This document shows positions 44,885 through 55,998 of a stretch of 64,000 nucleotides of DNA, piece by piece. How positions within the stretch are numbered: position 1 is the first letter of the stretch; each line of letters starts with the position of its first letter. The position numbers and the translations under genes are program-made. The stretch covers positions 8,122,001-8,186,000 of the forward strand of contig NC_084716.1 in assembly GCF_033807575.1 (NCBI RefSeq). Reading direction: 5' to 3'. The notes under the pieces were generated by a model, which saw only the letters and a list, made by a program, of their open reading frames with translations, ran no database searches and was not told the DNA's origin. The stretch comes from Cydia pomonella. Lineage: Eukaryota; Arthropoda; Insecta; Lepidoptera; Tortricidae.

Positions 44885-47464
44885 TTAAAACAACTTACTT
44901 TTAACTATATCTTTTAGACTAGCCAACGAATTTTGAAAACAATCTACTTCGAATAGATTTTGATTATAGTAACTAGGAACTCGTCTGAAAAAGGTATGCC
45001 TGGAATAGTTTTTGACCGAAAAACTAATATGAAACAGCGATCGAGGGCGTAAGGGGTGATGCGGACAACTGAAAGTAACTAATCTTAGTAGATTAGGACA
45101 ATTAATAATATTTTTTAGAATTTTAAACAAAAACATAACGTCTAAGTATATCCTACGGTTAAAAAGAGAAGGTACACCAAAATGTTTCGCCGCCAACGTT
45201 GAATTTACAAAATAAGTACCTGTTCTATAACTTAGAGATTTTAAGAAAATGTTTTGAATTCTCTCCAAACGGTCAATATGGACTTGGTATTGTGGTGTCC
45301 AAATTACACTCCCGAATTCGAGGATACTCCTAACTAAAGAATAAAATAATAATTTATAAGTATTTGGCCGTTTGAAGGGCTGTCCTACACGAAGAATCAT
45401 TCCTAACCTTTTATATGCACGTTTACATAAATTATCAATATGCTCATTATAGTTTAGTTGCGAGTCCATAGTGATACCTAAGTCCTTAATGGAAGATACT
45501 CGTGCTATGTTATTACCAGACAAATTATAATTATAAATTATCGGGTTGTGTTTCCGATTAAAGCTGATAACAAAACATTTTTCTGTGTTTAAAAACAAAT
45601 GATTATTAGAGCAATATAGGACAAAATTATCTAAATCTTTTTGCAATAATAGGCAGTCTGCCTCCGAAGACACGGCTTTATAAATCTTTGTGTCATCAGC
45701 ATATATAAGGTGTTCAGAGCTACGGAAGCAAGCCGCCATATCATTTATATACAGGATAAAAAATAAAGGACCAAGGTGTGACCCCTGAGGTACTCCAGAG
45801 GGGATGGGGAGAAAACGAGATGTGTACCCTTTCAAGGCCACAGCTTGACTACGATTAGAGAGGTAAGATTTAATCCACCTCAGGAGGTCACCGTGTATAC
45901 CGAGGTCGAGAAGTTTCTTGATCAAATTATTATGGTAAATTTTATCGAAACACTTCGAAAAATCGGTATACACGGCATCCACCTGGCCCCCAGAGGCTAA
46001 CCTATTAATAATAAAATCAGAAAAGGTAAGTAGATTCGTGTCAACACTTCTACCTTGGCAAAAACCATGTTGACTGGGCGCGATATGATGACAAAAAGCA
46101 GCTGTAATTTTGTTATAAACTATTTTTTCTAAAATTTTTGCGAAAATATTTAATTTACTAATTGGCCTATAGTTTGTAACCAGGTGAGCATCCCCGCTCT
46201 TATAAATAGGCGTAATCAGGGCTCTTTTCCATACCACAGGGAAATAACCACCTGACAATGATTTTTTATAAATTAGAGTTAGGGGTGCAGCTAACTCTTG
46301 GGCACACATAATAATGAAATAAGGATGGATCATGTCGGTACCACTACCCTTCCCAGCGTTTACTCTCTTCAAAAATCCATAAACACAATCCTCTGTAACA
46401 TCAATGCAACTAAGATCTATAAGTGAGTCCTCAGGTACAGGTAGACAGTCAGGAGCGACAGAAAGATCAGGCACAAAAACCGAGTTGAAAAAGTCATTGA
46501 AGTAATTACTTATAGTAAGACCATCGTTGGATGTATCGTTTAGGTATGACATTTGATCGGGTACATGATTAGTTGGAAATTTAGATTTCATAAAAGACCA
46601 AAAATATGATGGATTACTATATATTTTATCTTCAGTTAGTGAAATATATGTTTTATAACACTCAGTAGCCATCTTATGCTCCCTGGATCTTAAGAGTACG
46701 AACTCCGCCCTATCAAGGGGATTTCTATACCTTTTCCACCGTTTATGTACTGATAATTTTTGTTTACGAAGCTTGATAAGTGCACAAGAAAACCAAGGCG
46801 GGTACCCATTATTCGAGTTAACACATTTATGAGGAATATAACTTAAAATAAGTCTTTTTAAAACAGAATAAAAATAAGAAACCGATTCCTCAACATCCAT
46901 ATTTAATAAACATGCCCAATCGGTTTCGGACAGTTCCTTACGGATAGAATTATAGTCGCCGCGGCGGAAAATAGGCTTAATAGTATGGTTCGGTTTCAAT
47001 TGAGGTGAATAATTTAACGAATTAAGAGCCAAAGATATATGTAACGCCTTATGCTGTGGATCCTCCGGCGTAAGCGGGGACGAACTAGCACTAACCTCAC
47101 AAATTACGTTAGCCATAACGAGATCAAGCACTCGTCCATTTATATTATAACACGAATTAAATTGGCTTAATCCAGTCAAAGCGATGAAATCGGAAAGAAC
47201 TATTGCAGTTGCGTCAACATTAGGCTCCATAGTAAGAGTATTTGAGTTTGGGCACAGGGACCAACAGGCATGAGATACATTAAAGTCGCCTACAAAAACA
47301 AAAATATCATCTGGATTGGCGTGCATTATCCTAGCGGCATTATCGAAAAAACAGCGTAATGAATTAATATGGTCATCATTGTGAGGAAAATAAACACAAG
47401 CTATATGCAATAGTGGGTCGGCCGGTCGGCGGCGGACGGAATATTGATTGATACTTAATTCCAT
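44885..47464 (-). CDS. Non-LTR retrotransposon ORF2: partial endonuclease plus reverse transcriptase
   Basis: An 859-residue polymerase of a non-LTR retrotransposon (LINE). Such proteins nick target DNA and copy their own mRNA into it by target-primed reverse transcription. Residues 1-150 are the rear part of an APE-type endonuclease: VGDFN at 58-62, and a D..H site in PEDPQHKAL at 133-141. The reverse transcriptase follows at about 400-690, with the palm motifs YTDFSK (Asp501), GVPQGSHLGP (557-566) and YADD (588-591, both catalytic Asp present). The C-terminal region has a thumb-like and RNA-binding-like tail without a cysteine-histidine finger that I can see. The start used is merely the first ATG after an upstream in-frame stop at 47486-47488. 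The endonuclease N-terminus (first catalytic Asn/Glu block) is missing, so the copy is 5'-truncated or frameshifted there. The rest has no internal stop, which points to a recent insertion. The clade is Jockey/CR1-like; I cannot choose between them. Confidence 0.93.
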   Translation of the reverse strand: MELSINQYSVRRRPADPLLHIACVYFPHNDDHINSLRCFFDNAARIMHANPDDIFVFVGDFNVSHACWSLCPNSNTLTMEPNVDATAIVLSDFIALTGLSQFNSCYNINGRVLDLVMANVICEVSASSSPLTPEDPQHKALHISLALNSLNYSPQLKPNHTIKPIFRRGDYNSIRKELSETDWACLLNMDVEESVSYFYSVLKRLILSYIPHKCVNSNNGYPPWFSCALIKLRKQKLSVHKRWKRYRNPLDRAEFVLLRSREHKMATECYKTYISLTEDKIYSNPSYFWSFMKSKFPTNHVPDQMSYLNDTSNDGLTISNYFNDFFNSVFVPDLSVAPDCLPVPEDSLIDLSCIDVTEDCVYGFLKRVNAGKGSGTDMIHPYFIIMCAQELAAPLTLIYKKSLSGGYFPVVWKRALITPIYKSGDAHLVTNYRPISKLNIFAKILEKIVYNKITAAFCHHIAPSQHGFCQGRSVDTNLLTFSDFIINRLASGGQVDAVYTDFSKCFDKIYHNNLIKKLLDLGIHGDLLRWIKSYLSNRSQAVALKGYTSRFLPIPSGVPQGSHLGPLFFILYINDMAACFRSSEHLIYADDTKIYKAVSSEADCLLLQKDLDNFVLYCSNNHLFLNTEKCFVISFNRKHNPIIYNYNLSGNNIARVSSIKDLGITMDSQLNYNEHIDNLCKRAYKRLGMILRVGQPFKRPNTYKLLFYSLVRSILEFGSVIWTPQYQVHIDRLERIQNIFLKSLSYRTGTYFVNSTLAAKHFGVPSLFNRRIYLDVMFLFKILKNIINCPNLLRLVTFSCPHHPLRPRSLFHISFSVKNYSRHTFFRRVPSYYNQNLFEVDCFQNSLASLKDIVKSKLF

Positions 47465-47878
47465 ATCGAATTCGTGGGCTATAGGTTACAGTAGGTACAG
47501 CGAGCTGCCAAATTGCATGGTCATTATAAATTAATCCACCCAAACAACCGTTTCTCGTTCTTCGTTTACTATTTTTTCGTACCTGAATAAGCTAACATGC
47601 GTGCTTTCTGACGGAACCATACTTTGAGTTAAATACCCTTACTACGCGGTTTTCCTCTGAAAACAAACAACAAAGCCGCCATTTTACCAGAATAAAAAGA
47701 AAAGTACAAGGTCCAACGCAACATGTTTGCAAAGTAAACAGAATTGAAGTCGGTCAAGCGTACTCCAGAAATGCATCCCTCGGCACGTTTGGACGGGGGT
47801 ATTTCAATACGACACATTCTTGGGCGCCGTGTTTTGTTGGCCTACTGTCACACCATTTGTAAGGAATAGTGGTGTGCG
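47465..47878. other. 5' flank of the LINE ORF
   Basis: The first 80 bp read on the minus strand may hold more LINE coding sequence in another frame (GLIYNDHAIWQLAVPTVTYS), consistent with a frameshift in the endonuclease. The remainder is not recognised. Confidence 0.35.
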
Positions 47879-47984
47879 ACGAAGCTGCCAGCTCTTCGGT
47901 CACCAGTTACGTCAACCAAACGCTTCGCGATTACTGCAAAAAAAACTTGTGCGCGCTGGGACCTCATGGACCCAGAGTTTCAAT
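47879..47984 (-). pseudogene. LINE ORF2 C-terminal fragment (family 1), 3' part missing
   Basis: Inverse of ETLGPWGP..-coding sequence: ATTGAAACTCTGGGTCCAT is followed by the AKRL-VTGDRRAGS-like segment on the minus strand. It stops before the FLAQR codons. Lacking its 3' end, it is not an ordinary 5' truncation and must have been broken later. Confidence 0.7.
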
Positions 47985-47995
47985 GGGTATTTGAA

Positions 47996-48068
47996 TTAGG
48001 ATACAGAGACTGCTTACCATCAGGCGGACCGTATGCTGGTTTGCCACCGATATAGTACAAAAAAAAAT
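47996..48068 (+). mobile_element. Family 2 retroposon, terminal fragment
   Basis: GAGACTGCTTACCATCAGGC, CGTATGCTGGTTTGCCACCG and an A9 tail. It lies next to the inverted family 1 fragment. Confidence 0.75.
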
Positions 48069-49231
48069 ATATTTAAATTATTTTATTTTAATTGTATTTA
48101 GGTGCGAACATTACAGACTATAAAGCAAATCACGCGGCTATAATACATTGCCTTTACTGTTCGCCTTCGACTGTGTTGCTCTGGTATTTTTTAATCTCAA
48201 TTAATGTGGTGGTCGAGACCGTACCGACGACGCGAAAACGGCATGAATGCTAAAATATTCGTGCATTTTTTGAATTTGTTGATGAAGTCATTCGTTCCGG
48301 TGTGACACAAGGCCGCACTGACAGATAACATAAATGCGGGGGCGAGGGCTGAAGGGCGAAATAAAAGGGGATAATAGGGGAATTACGTTGCCATAGCAAC
48401 GGCTTCCCCGGCGTAACGACCCTTGCATAAAAATAATACTTCGCCAAGTCAATTTGAAGGCGAAATTGTTTTAAGGACGTTTTACTTATTTCTTAAGGCA
48501 GAATTAGGAAGCCCGAAGGGGGTTGAAACTGTCAAATTTAATATGAATGTCAGAGAATTTGGCAGAGAATTAGAGCTGTCAAATACATCTGAGGGAACAA
48601 GGTAGTCAGAAACATCTCATCACATCAATCGTGTATGTTAACGGCACCAATCATGGGACATTTAAGAGAGAATTTAAAGTATTTTTGGTATTTCACCGAC
48701 ACCTGTAAAATTTCTACAGCTTTATTAACTTTTTCATCACACTTGCTCGAAACGGATCTTATTACATGTAGGTGTACTCAATGCCTATAATGTTCCCGTG
48801 GGAGTTGCGGATTGTGAAAAAAAGTTATTTTATTGCATCACTAATTCATACCAACCAAGTAAGTTTAAATGAGTGTTACTTTTAATACACTACTATTTAT
48901 TTTTATTGTTTATGTTAAAAAATATTTAATTTGATTAATTTGATAGCTATTTAAAATATTTTTACACAATTTTTTAATCGTGGCTGAATGCCGGAAAGGT
49001 CTGTTCCTACGATGTCTAACCTGTCAACGAATGACAATATGGCGGATAAATGTTTGAAATGTCACCGTATTTCAGAATAATTTCGCTTATAATTTAGTTT
49101 TTTCTTCACAAGAAAAACATAGAGTGATGAAAAACATTGTGTGTAAATCCGGGGGTAGGAAAATTGTAAATTTCACTTACCCCCCTCATTGTACAATGTA
49201 CTATGACGTCTTTAAAGTAGAGGATTTATTT
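48069..49231. other. No recognisable feature
   Basis: AT-rich. A small palindrome GTTGCCATAGCAAC lies near 48389. Short ORFs at 48250-48605 carry no domain. Confidence 0.45.
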
Positions 49232-49282
49232 AGATATACGTGAACACCTTGGCTGCTCCGATATATCTGATGGCGACTGTAC
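49232..49282. repeat. Half copy of the 50.1 kb MITE
   Basis: GTGAACACCTTGGCTGCTCC and GATATATCTGATGGCGACTG match the right arm of 50061-50185. The left arm is absent. Confidence 0.75.
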
Positions 49283-49568
49283 ATCATCAGCATAAGTGCA
49301 CGGAGTAGCTAAACGAAACACATCTTTCAAACAGATCTGTTGAGTATTCTTACTGACCTATTTCAACATCTACTTCGTTATTGAACTGTGCATGAAATGA
49401 AGAAATTGTTTACACATACAAATGAGATAAGTAGGTGTAGGTACGTATTTAAGGAGAGTTGAGGACCTGTAATTAAATTAGTCTTTAGTTAAGCAGTTTC
49501 TATGTAAGTTACATGCATGGAAGTGCGTATGCTATAAATGTTTATGTAATTGGTATATACAATATAAT

Positions 49569-49832
49569 CATCTTCCTCGCGTTGTCCCGGCATTTTGCCA
49601 CGGCTCATGGGCCGTGCCTACACGAATCCCAAGAATTGGCGAAGGCACTAGGCACTAGTTTGTATGAAAGCGACTGCCATCTGACTTTCCAATTCCAACC
49701 CAGAGGGTAAACTACGCCTTATTGGGATAAGTCCGGCTTCCTCACGATGTTTTCCTTCACCGAAAAACCACTGGCAAATATCAAATGATACTTTGTACAT
49801 GCGTTCCGAAAAACTCATTAGTACGAGCCGGG
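49569..49832 (-). mobile_element. tRNA-headed SINE (family 1), head truncated
   Basis: Minus strand: from CCCGGCTCGTACTAATGAGT through the body to the tail CAACGCGAGGAAGA. Everything upstream of the B box end is gone. About 30 bp near 49605 are deleted relative to the 34.8 kb copy. Confidence 0.8.
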
Positions 49833-50060
49833 AATAAAATAAAATTTTCATAGTTATCAAATATTCGCAACGCAAGGAAATAAATTAACTTAAGGCAAAT
49901 TTTAGCTCCTGCGTAATCAATAATATATTACTCTAAATCTGTTTAGCTTTTATTACTCATTTTCCTACTTACTGCCCATTTCCTAAGATATTATTTACCA
50001 AATATTAGCACAATAACAAATAACTAGCTTAGTCATCGCGTATGCTTACAAAGAATAATC
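49833..50060. other. No recognisable feature
   Basis: AT-rich sequence. Confidence 0.4.
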
Positions 50061-50185
50061 GCCATCAGATATATCGGAGCGGCCGGGGTAGTCAAAAATA
50101 TCTGAACACGCAGTCTAGCGCCTTGACAATAGAAGCGTGTTCAGATATTTGTGAGCACCTCGGCCGCATCGATATATCTGATAGC
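50061..50185. repeat. MITE with GCCATCAGATATATCGG termini
   Basis: GCCATCAGATATATCGGAGC pairs with GCATCGATATATCTGATAGC. Inner arms AAATATCTGAACACGC and GCGTGTTCAGATATTT are perfect. 125 bp. Confidence 0.9.
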
Positions 50186-52608
50186 GACTGTACGAGTAGT
50201 TATTATGACTAATCAGTAACACGATCCTAAGGAGGTCGTCCATATTTGTTCAGAACTTTCCGTGCGGCCAAAAACTGGCACACAGTAAAGACTGACAACC
50301 CAAAGGTGCAAAGAAACGTCGTTGTTTTAGATGTCACTAAATGTTATTTTTACATTTTGGTTACTTGCATTATAAATAAAAATTGTTTTGTATAACGTTG
50401 TAATCTAAAATAATTATTTCTTGATCGCTTTCATAGGTACAATATCAAATAAATACAGTAAATAGTATAATAATAGCATTTTAATTGCGCCATTAATATT
50501 TTCTGAACCCTTTCTGAGAGCTCACTAGATGGCGTTCTTTATTCAGAATATGATGTAATGCTTTTATTGTGCGCTCAATCTATCTATCTCAACAGCCACG
50601 AGAGTATAATATACGTTTAGTAGTCATAACGTGACACACGCATTTAGATGATAGTTTAGATACACACAAAACTAAAATGCAAAAATTATAAATAGCAAAA
50701 ATTGTGAGGCACGCAGGGAACACGGTATAGAATGAAAGTTACCGGTCTTAAATATTTCCTAGTCTCTGGTCCAGCGTACATGGCTTAGCCAAACGTTGAC
50801 TCGGTTATCTATGAGCTCATAATGCAATTAGTAACTGCAGTTTTATCAATGACTAATATGGAACACGTGCATACTAGCTTAGCTAGGGCTGTGCCTACTT
50901 TTTATCGATAAAAATAAAATAAACTAAAAAGAATTAATAAATTGTATCGGCATTAAAGGCAAGTATAGTACATTTAGGCGTTGAAGTCCCTGACTTCTGA
51001 GCTAGGTAAAAAACTGTGTTACAGATGTCAGTGTCCTCTCCCTAACAATAGAAACTTATGACTTATTGACTACATACTGCATTTACATTTTAGTGTTAAA
51101 GTAGATAATTAAGGCTTGTTTTAATACTAGAAAACAATGCCATTCTAATAATAATACAGTGCAATTATATTATTGCTTGGAAAAAGTGGAAGTTGATGTT
51201 ACTTTTTTTAAATGTGTTCCTCATAAGCTGTAATATTAAGGTGAATGACTTGTTTTAAGAGGGGCGTAAAGCCAGGATAGCAAATGGTAATAAAAGATAA
51301 GATAGAAAAGAAGAAAGGTAAGGAACAGAGGAGAATGGTGTCGTGTTGAGAACAGGGTTGCGAACTTCAATATTTTTTTTCTCCTAGAGCTCAAGTTAAA
51401 ACCCCTAAAACCCCTGATATTCTAAAATTAAACCTGCGGCTACAGTTTTAACATTAGTATCAAATTTATAGTGTGAGGAACTTTTCTTTCTCAAAATCCT
51501 TAAATCCCGTTCAAATCACAAACTCTGTAGGTAAATGCAAATGCGCGTCCTTATTTTAAACATGCGACGGCGAGACAGTTTTGGCATTTTGACAGTCCTA
51601 TTGTACAATGTACCGGTTATTCCAGGCTGAACGGAATGGTCTCCACTCCCTGCCGTAATACTAAAAAGTCGTATGTCTGTGAAAAGCTTAATATAGATAC
51701 GACATATTAGTAGGTGCAGCAATAGCGATATTCGAGTAATAGCGAGACCATGTTTAGTTAACAAGCGCAAGGCGAATACTATGCAGACCGTTATAAGTGT
51801 GGACAAAATCCGTATGAACCTGGTATGTTGTCGGGTCACATTTTATGGAAACAGCAGATTTTCTATTAAACGTATGAATTTTTTTAAGAATAAGAAACCA
51901 ACCGCTGATCGATGATTCGATAGTTTTTGAGTCCATTCCTAGATTACGGATGGAGATACGGTCACTTTAGTTAAAATCTATCGGAATATTGACATGACTA
52001 TCGATATATTGACAAAGTACCTATCTGTCACCATCAAATACTTTGACGAATGGTAGATACTTTTGGCACAGAGTCTGATACACTACTTTTGATACTGAGA
52101 GTATGTGTACTATTGATACCACACTAAGTATGTCGTACGAATGGGAGTAGGTGTACAAACAATCAAAAGTTTGCATATCACTCTCCGTGGCATGTATATT
52201 TTGCAGCAGTACCCGTTCCACCTGACGGATGAAACCTATTCCATCTCTGACGAACCCCCTAACAAAATCCCGTCACTCAATATTGGTCGGATACCGTTCA
52301 ATCGACTGACCGACTGAATCGATCAACAAGTTATCGACATGGGCAGCTCTGATTCCGAAAATAAATTTTATCAGACGCAAACCAGAAGCCCTGCAAGGCT
52401 AAATTTAGTGTTCAATTTAACAGACGAACTCCATGTACAGTAGTCAAATGTTAACTAATTTTGCACCTTACTACGTTTTGATAACGCAGATATTGTAAAA
52501 TCCTTGATGTTGGCCGTACAGTTTAGTGTACAGGACATTGAACTTTTACGCTAATCGCTTTTGCTTTTTTAAACTTCGGTAATATAGTATGCTGTACGTA
52601 AGATAAGA
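50186..52608. other. Long AT-rich stretch without recognisable features
   Basis: 2.4 kb without elements or domains that I can name. A few ORFs around 51516-52221 (minus) are short and featureless. Confidence 0.5.
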
Positions 52609-52807
52609 ATCTGGGGGCACGGCCCCCGCCAAGACGAGCAAAGCGAAGTGCAAGGACACTACCTACCTGTTCTCGAAGCGCTTTGTCGTTCTTTTGAACT
52701 CTCATATCTGGGGGCACGGCAGTTCCCCCGCCAAGTCGAGCAAAGCGAAGCGCAAGGGCACTACCTACCTTTTCTCGAAGCTCTTCGTGGTTTTTTTGAA
52801 CCCTCAT
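52609..52807 (-). repeat. GC-rich tandem repeat with conserved reading frame
   Basis: Two adjacent units (52706-52807, 102 bp; 52609-52705, about 97 bp). On the minus strand they encode MRVQKNHEELREKVGSALAL + RFARLGGGTAVPPD, then MRVQKNDKALREQVGSVLAL + RFARLGGGRAP. The first unit is exactly 34 codons, so the frame is kept across the junction. Each unit also holds CTGGGGGCACGGC and a pairing CCCCCGCC. The ORF continues to 52523. A repeat protein of unknown role or a chance-open minisatellite are both possible. Confidence 0.6.
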
Positions 52808-52859
52808 ATCTTGTGTTTGGATTATACCACATACTTAAACAAAACTCTCGGGATATATT

Positions 52860-53010
52860 GTCAATAGTGGAGTTATTAAGCATACACATACACGGTTGTG
52901 GAAGAGCGGGACGTCTCAACACAGGCCTTGTACGCCTAAAGAGAGGCCCCAGCATATGTTTAGTATGTCTGTAAATAGGTAATAAAGATAATTTTATTTT
53001 TTTCATTTCA
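52860..53010 (+). mobile_element. Probable retroelement 3' end
   Basis: GTAAATAGGTAATAAAGATAATTTTATTTTTTTC at the right edge is a poly(A)-signal-type end following a non-coding GC-mixed segment. Only the end signature supports this. Confidence 0.35.
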
Positions 53011-53059
53011 CACAATTTTAATTGCATAGCTCTCATACTTTAGATTTTATTAATATCTA

Positions 53060-53430
53060 ATAAACCCCGATTTCGTCACTGACTCACTCACTGATGATCA
53101 TCAACCCTTAGGGTACTGAAGTCCTAGGAAGCTGAAATTTGGTATGTGTGGTTTGGGTTTGGTGTATTGGTACACAAACAACAGATCATTCAAAAACTTG
53201 AAATGTTTTGTCGCTAAGGGTATTTTGTAAGGGGAATCAATAACTGCTGAACCGATTTAGTTGAAATTAGGTATGTATAGTTTTTAACTGCAAAATCACC
53301 CCGTGAGGGTGAAAAGAGGCAGGAAAAGGGCGTTAGGGGAAAAAGGAGATAAAAGTTTGTTGAGGGATCAATAAAAAAAGCTGATTTTATGAAAGATGCT
53401 CCCAGATACGTATTTCATGATTTTTAATAT
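53060..53430 (+). repeat. Dispersed repeat starting TTTCGTCACTGACTCACTCA
   Basis: CACTCACTGATGATCATCAA, GCTGAAATTTGGTATGTGTG and ACTGCTGAACCGATTTAGTT form a block I recognise as a common insect dispersed repeat of unclear class. No ORF. Confidence 0.45.
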
Positions 53431-53675
53431 CCTATATTTGCAATCCTATATTTTGAATGCGGAAAAGCTCAAAACTACCTGTAGCTAAAGCAAGAAATTA
53501 CCATTTCGTAACTCAAGAAGAATTTTTAAAATGTTTTAGCAGGGATGAAATGTCCTGGTTCCCTGACTTTTAGAACTAAATAAATATTTATATTAGGACA
53601 AGGTGGCTCCTTAACCACGTCCATCCTCGGTAAGTTGTTCTATTTGTTTTACTGGCAAAGAAGTTAATTTTTGAT

Positions 53676-53848
53676 AAAGAAAGAACGAGGAATTGCGTAC
53701 GACCCATCACATTTCTGTTCCGCTCGCACAGTGTCATTGAGCGCCTGTGTCATGCGCGGAACAGCAATATAATTACGGGCGTGCAATAGGGACAGGAACA
53801 GGCGGCGGGTTAATGTACTAAATTCCACGTGCTAAGCGTCCTTACTTC
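53676..53848. repeat. Foldback repeat shared with 9.4 kb, core in the other orientation
   Basis: CTGTTCCGCTCGCACAGTGT and CATGCGCGGAACAGCAATAT form the hairpin. Outer flanks match 9412-9596 directly while the CACAGTGTCATTGA core is inverted relative to it. Confidence 0.75.
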
Positions 53849-54530
53849 GGGCGTTATAGGTATGTAACTTTCATGATGTATAATATCATCGAATGTCGCC
53901 GAACCTCGATTTCTCACTTTTATAACGTACTTATTGTATATAGCCTTTAGAGCGATATTCGAACTATAAAAATCGGCTTTTGGTTTTGATATCAAAGGAT
54001 CTACTCTCAACGAGTATTAGGACGCGAAAAATGCACCGGTAATATCCAATATTGAGATCTACATAATGGTAAATATATTGTTAAATAAATAAATAGATAC
54101 TTGTGTAACTAAAAAAGAAAATGTTAAAATTATGTGTCAGGAATAAAGTCTATTTCAATTCAATTCAAGTATATTGTTGTTTTTGACAGCAGTTATACCA
54201 TGAAATTGGGCATGCTAGTTTATTTCGAATAGTAATATCTGTCAGTTGCAACCCTTCAAGTTACAACTTGACCACGAAAGGCTCATTGTCGTAACTATAG
54301 TACATATTTAGTACGATGAAATTTAAATCGTTTGGTAGGAATAGAGTCGCATTTATTTAGTTGTTTCGTTCAATTTTCATCCAAACCAAATTCAACTCTA
54401 TTTCCAGTACTAGTTCAAATTTCCGATTTGTTGTAAAATAATTTTCACCACCTGCAGTGAAAAAAAGTACTGGAAATGAAATGAAAAAATAACGTCTAAA
54501 TCTTGTGAATGTTATGCAGATTTAAAAAAC
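53849..54530. other. No recognisable feature
   Basis: AT-rich. An AATAAAG-type signal followed by TTCAATTCAATTCAAG lies near 54139, possibly the end of an old retroelement. Confidence 0.4.
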
Positions 54531-54700
54531 AGGCCAAGTGCGAGTAGGACTCGCGCACGAAGGGTTCCGTACCATTATTTATAAAAACGCAAACAAAATT
54601 ATGTTTGTTGTATGGGAGCCCCCCTTAAATATTTATTTTATCTGTTTTTAGTATTTATTGTTATAGCGGCAACAGAAATACATCATCTGTGAAAATTTCA
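54531..54700 (+). mobile_element. GGTTCCG element, copy F (5' half)
   Basis: AGGCCAAGTGCGAGTAGGAC, GCACGAAGGGTTCCGTACCA and CATCATCTGTGAAAATTTCA follow copy G closely. It then breaks off exactly where a LINE tail begins. Confidence 0.8.
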
Positions 54701-54840
54701 TTTCCGCCAGCATCCTTGGTGCAATGCCTCAAGGGCCTATTTTAAGATTTAAGCTAGTTATTAATTTAGTTTAGTATTTGTACGGTTACTGTAATACATC
54801 TGTATGTGTATATATCTATTATGTTAATATATAAACATTC
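54701..54840 (+). pseudogene. LINE family 1, last codons and 3' UTR
   Basis: CCGCCAGCATCCTTGGTGCA and TGCCTCAAGGGCCTATTTTA, then TTTAAGCTAGTTATTAATT, match the end of 37154-37348. A 1-bp insertion breaks the frame (TTTTAAGATTTAAG). It abuts copy F directly. Confidence 0.75.
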
Positions 54841-55037
54841 CTTTAACGTAAAATCATAATTAACAAATCCCACAAACTCCGGATGAAGCTAGTAACCTAA
54901 TTCCCTCTCTATTTCCATCAACATATTTGCGCGGGAACTTTCATTAAGGTACGCGCTCAATGGGTCGCATAGATTGAGGGTCTGTTGGTTTAGGACGGCG
55001 TGCCGTTAAGAAAAACGTTGCGTAGATACGTTGAGGT

Positions 55038-55528
55038 TACACTTAGGACTTTTTTGTCAGAATGTCAGAGTGCCATCATATTTACTATCCTTTTGCGCTT
55101 TTGTGAGATAAAAGGCGTCAAGTGAGGTTCAAGGTTTAGACAATGATGCACCTAGCCAGAGCAATGTAAGAACTAATGATCTTATATCTAGATGGAGAAG
55201 TTCCATTACATTCTGAATGTCACTAGAACACTGTCACTGCTGCTACATCGCTGTACCAGCATTGCTGCAGGAAATGTCAAAATCACTGTCAAAGTCCAGG
55301 ATAATTGAGATTTCCTGCAGCAATCGCAAGACGGTAATGCTGTAGGGCAAGGTTGCAGCAGTAACACTGGTGCACTCTCAATCCAAATGTAACCGTAAAA
55401 CAAAAACATTGTGTGAACATTTAGTCACACTTAGGACTTTTTTGTCAGAATGGCAGTTTGATTATATTTACGATCCTTCCGTGCGCTTTTGTGGGATAAA
55501 AGGCGTGAAATGAGGTTCAAAGTTTATT
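55038..55528 (+). repeat. Direct repeat pair, 388-bp period, around an inverted repeat
   Basis: ACTTAGGACTTTTTTGTCAG starts at 55041 and again at 55429. Matching continues through GCGCTTTTGTG.GATAAAAGGCGT and GAGGTTCAA.GTTT for about 100 bp, with scattered differences. The region between carries the foldback at 55227-55370. Confidence 0.8.
55227..55370. repeat. Foldback with TGCTGCAGGAAAT inner arms
   Basis: AACACTGTCACTGCTGC pairs with GCAGCAGTAACACTGG; TGCTGCAGGAAAT pairs perfectly with ATTTCCTGCAGCA. The ORF at 55206-55409 runs through it. Confidence 0.8.
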
Positions 55529-55998
55529 TCAGGATGTAACATTAGCTGGAGCGGCATAAGAATTTTAATAATTTCATTTTTGTAGTAAAGTTTCGAAAAA
55601 GAAAATCGTCAATAGCTCCGTCTACTCATGACGGTCAACTCTATGGGTCATACACATTTTATAGTATGGTCTTTCCTGTTAGAACAAGTTAAGAGAATTA
55701 AAAGCTAATATTTACGCTGCACTGCAGGTGGTAATTTTTTTTTTTCAGACACTGTATATTTAATTTCATTCCAAACACTACACTCTATAATTAATTATAT
55801 TAAAACTGATGGCAACCGGTAACCTTGGTTCTTTTAAGAATCTCCATATTTCCATCGGGAGAGAAACTATCATCATAGTTAACTCCATAACGCTTTAAAC
55901 GACTTGGTATCAAAAGCCAGAAAGCCACATAGTTGATTTGAATAACCTATGAATATTATGTCGTTCCAGGAAGCTTCACGAATTAAGTATCAGTATAT
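55529..55998. other. No recognisable feature
   Basis: AT-rich sequence. Confidence 0.4.
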
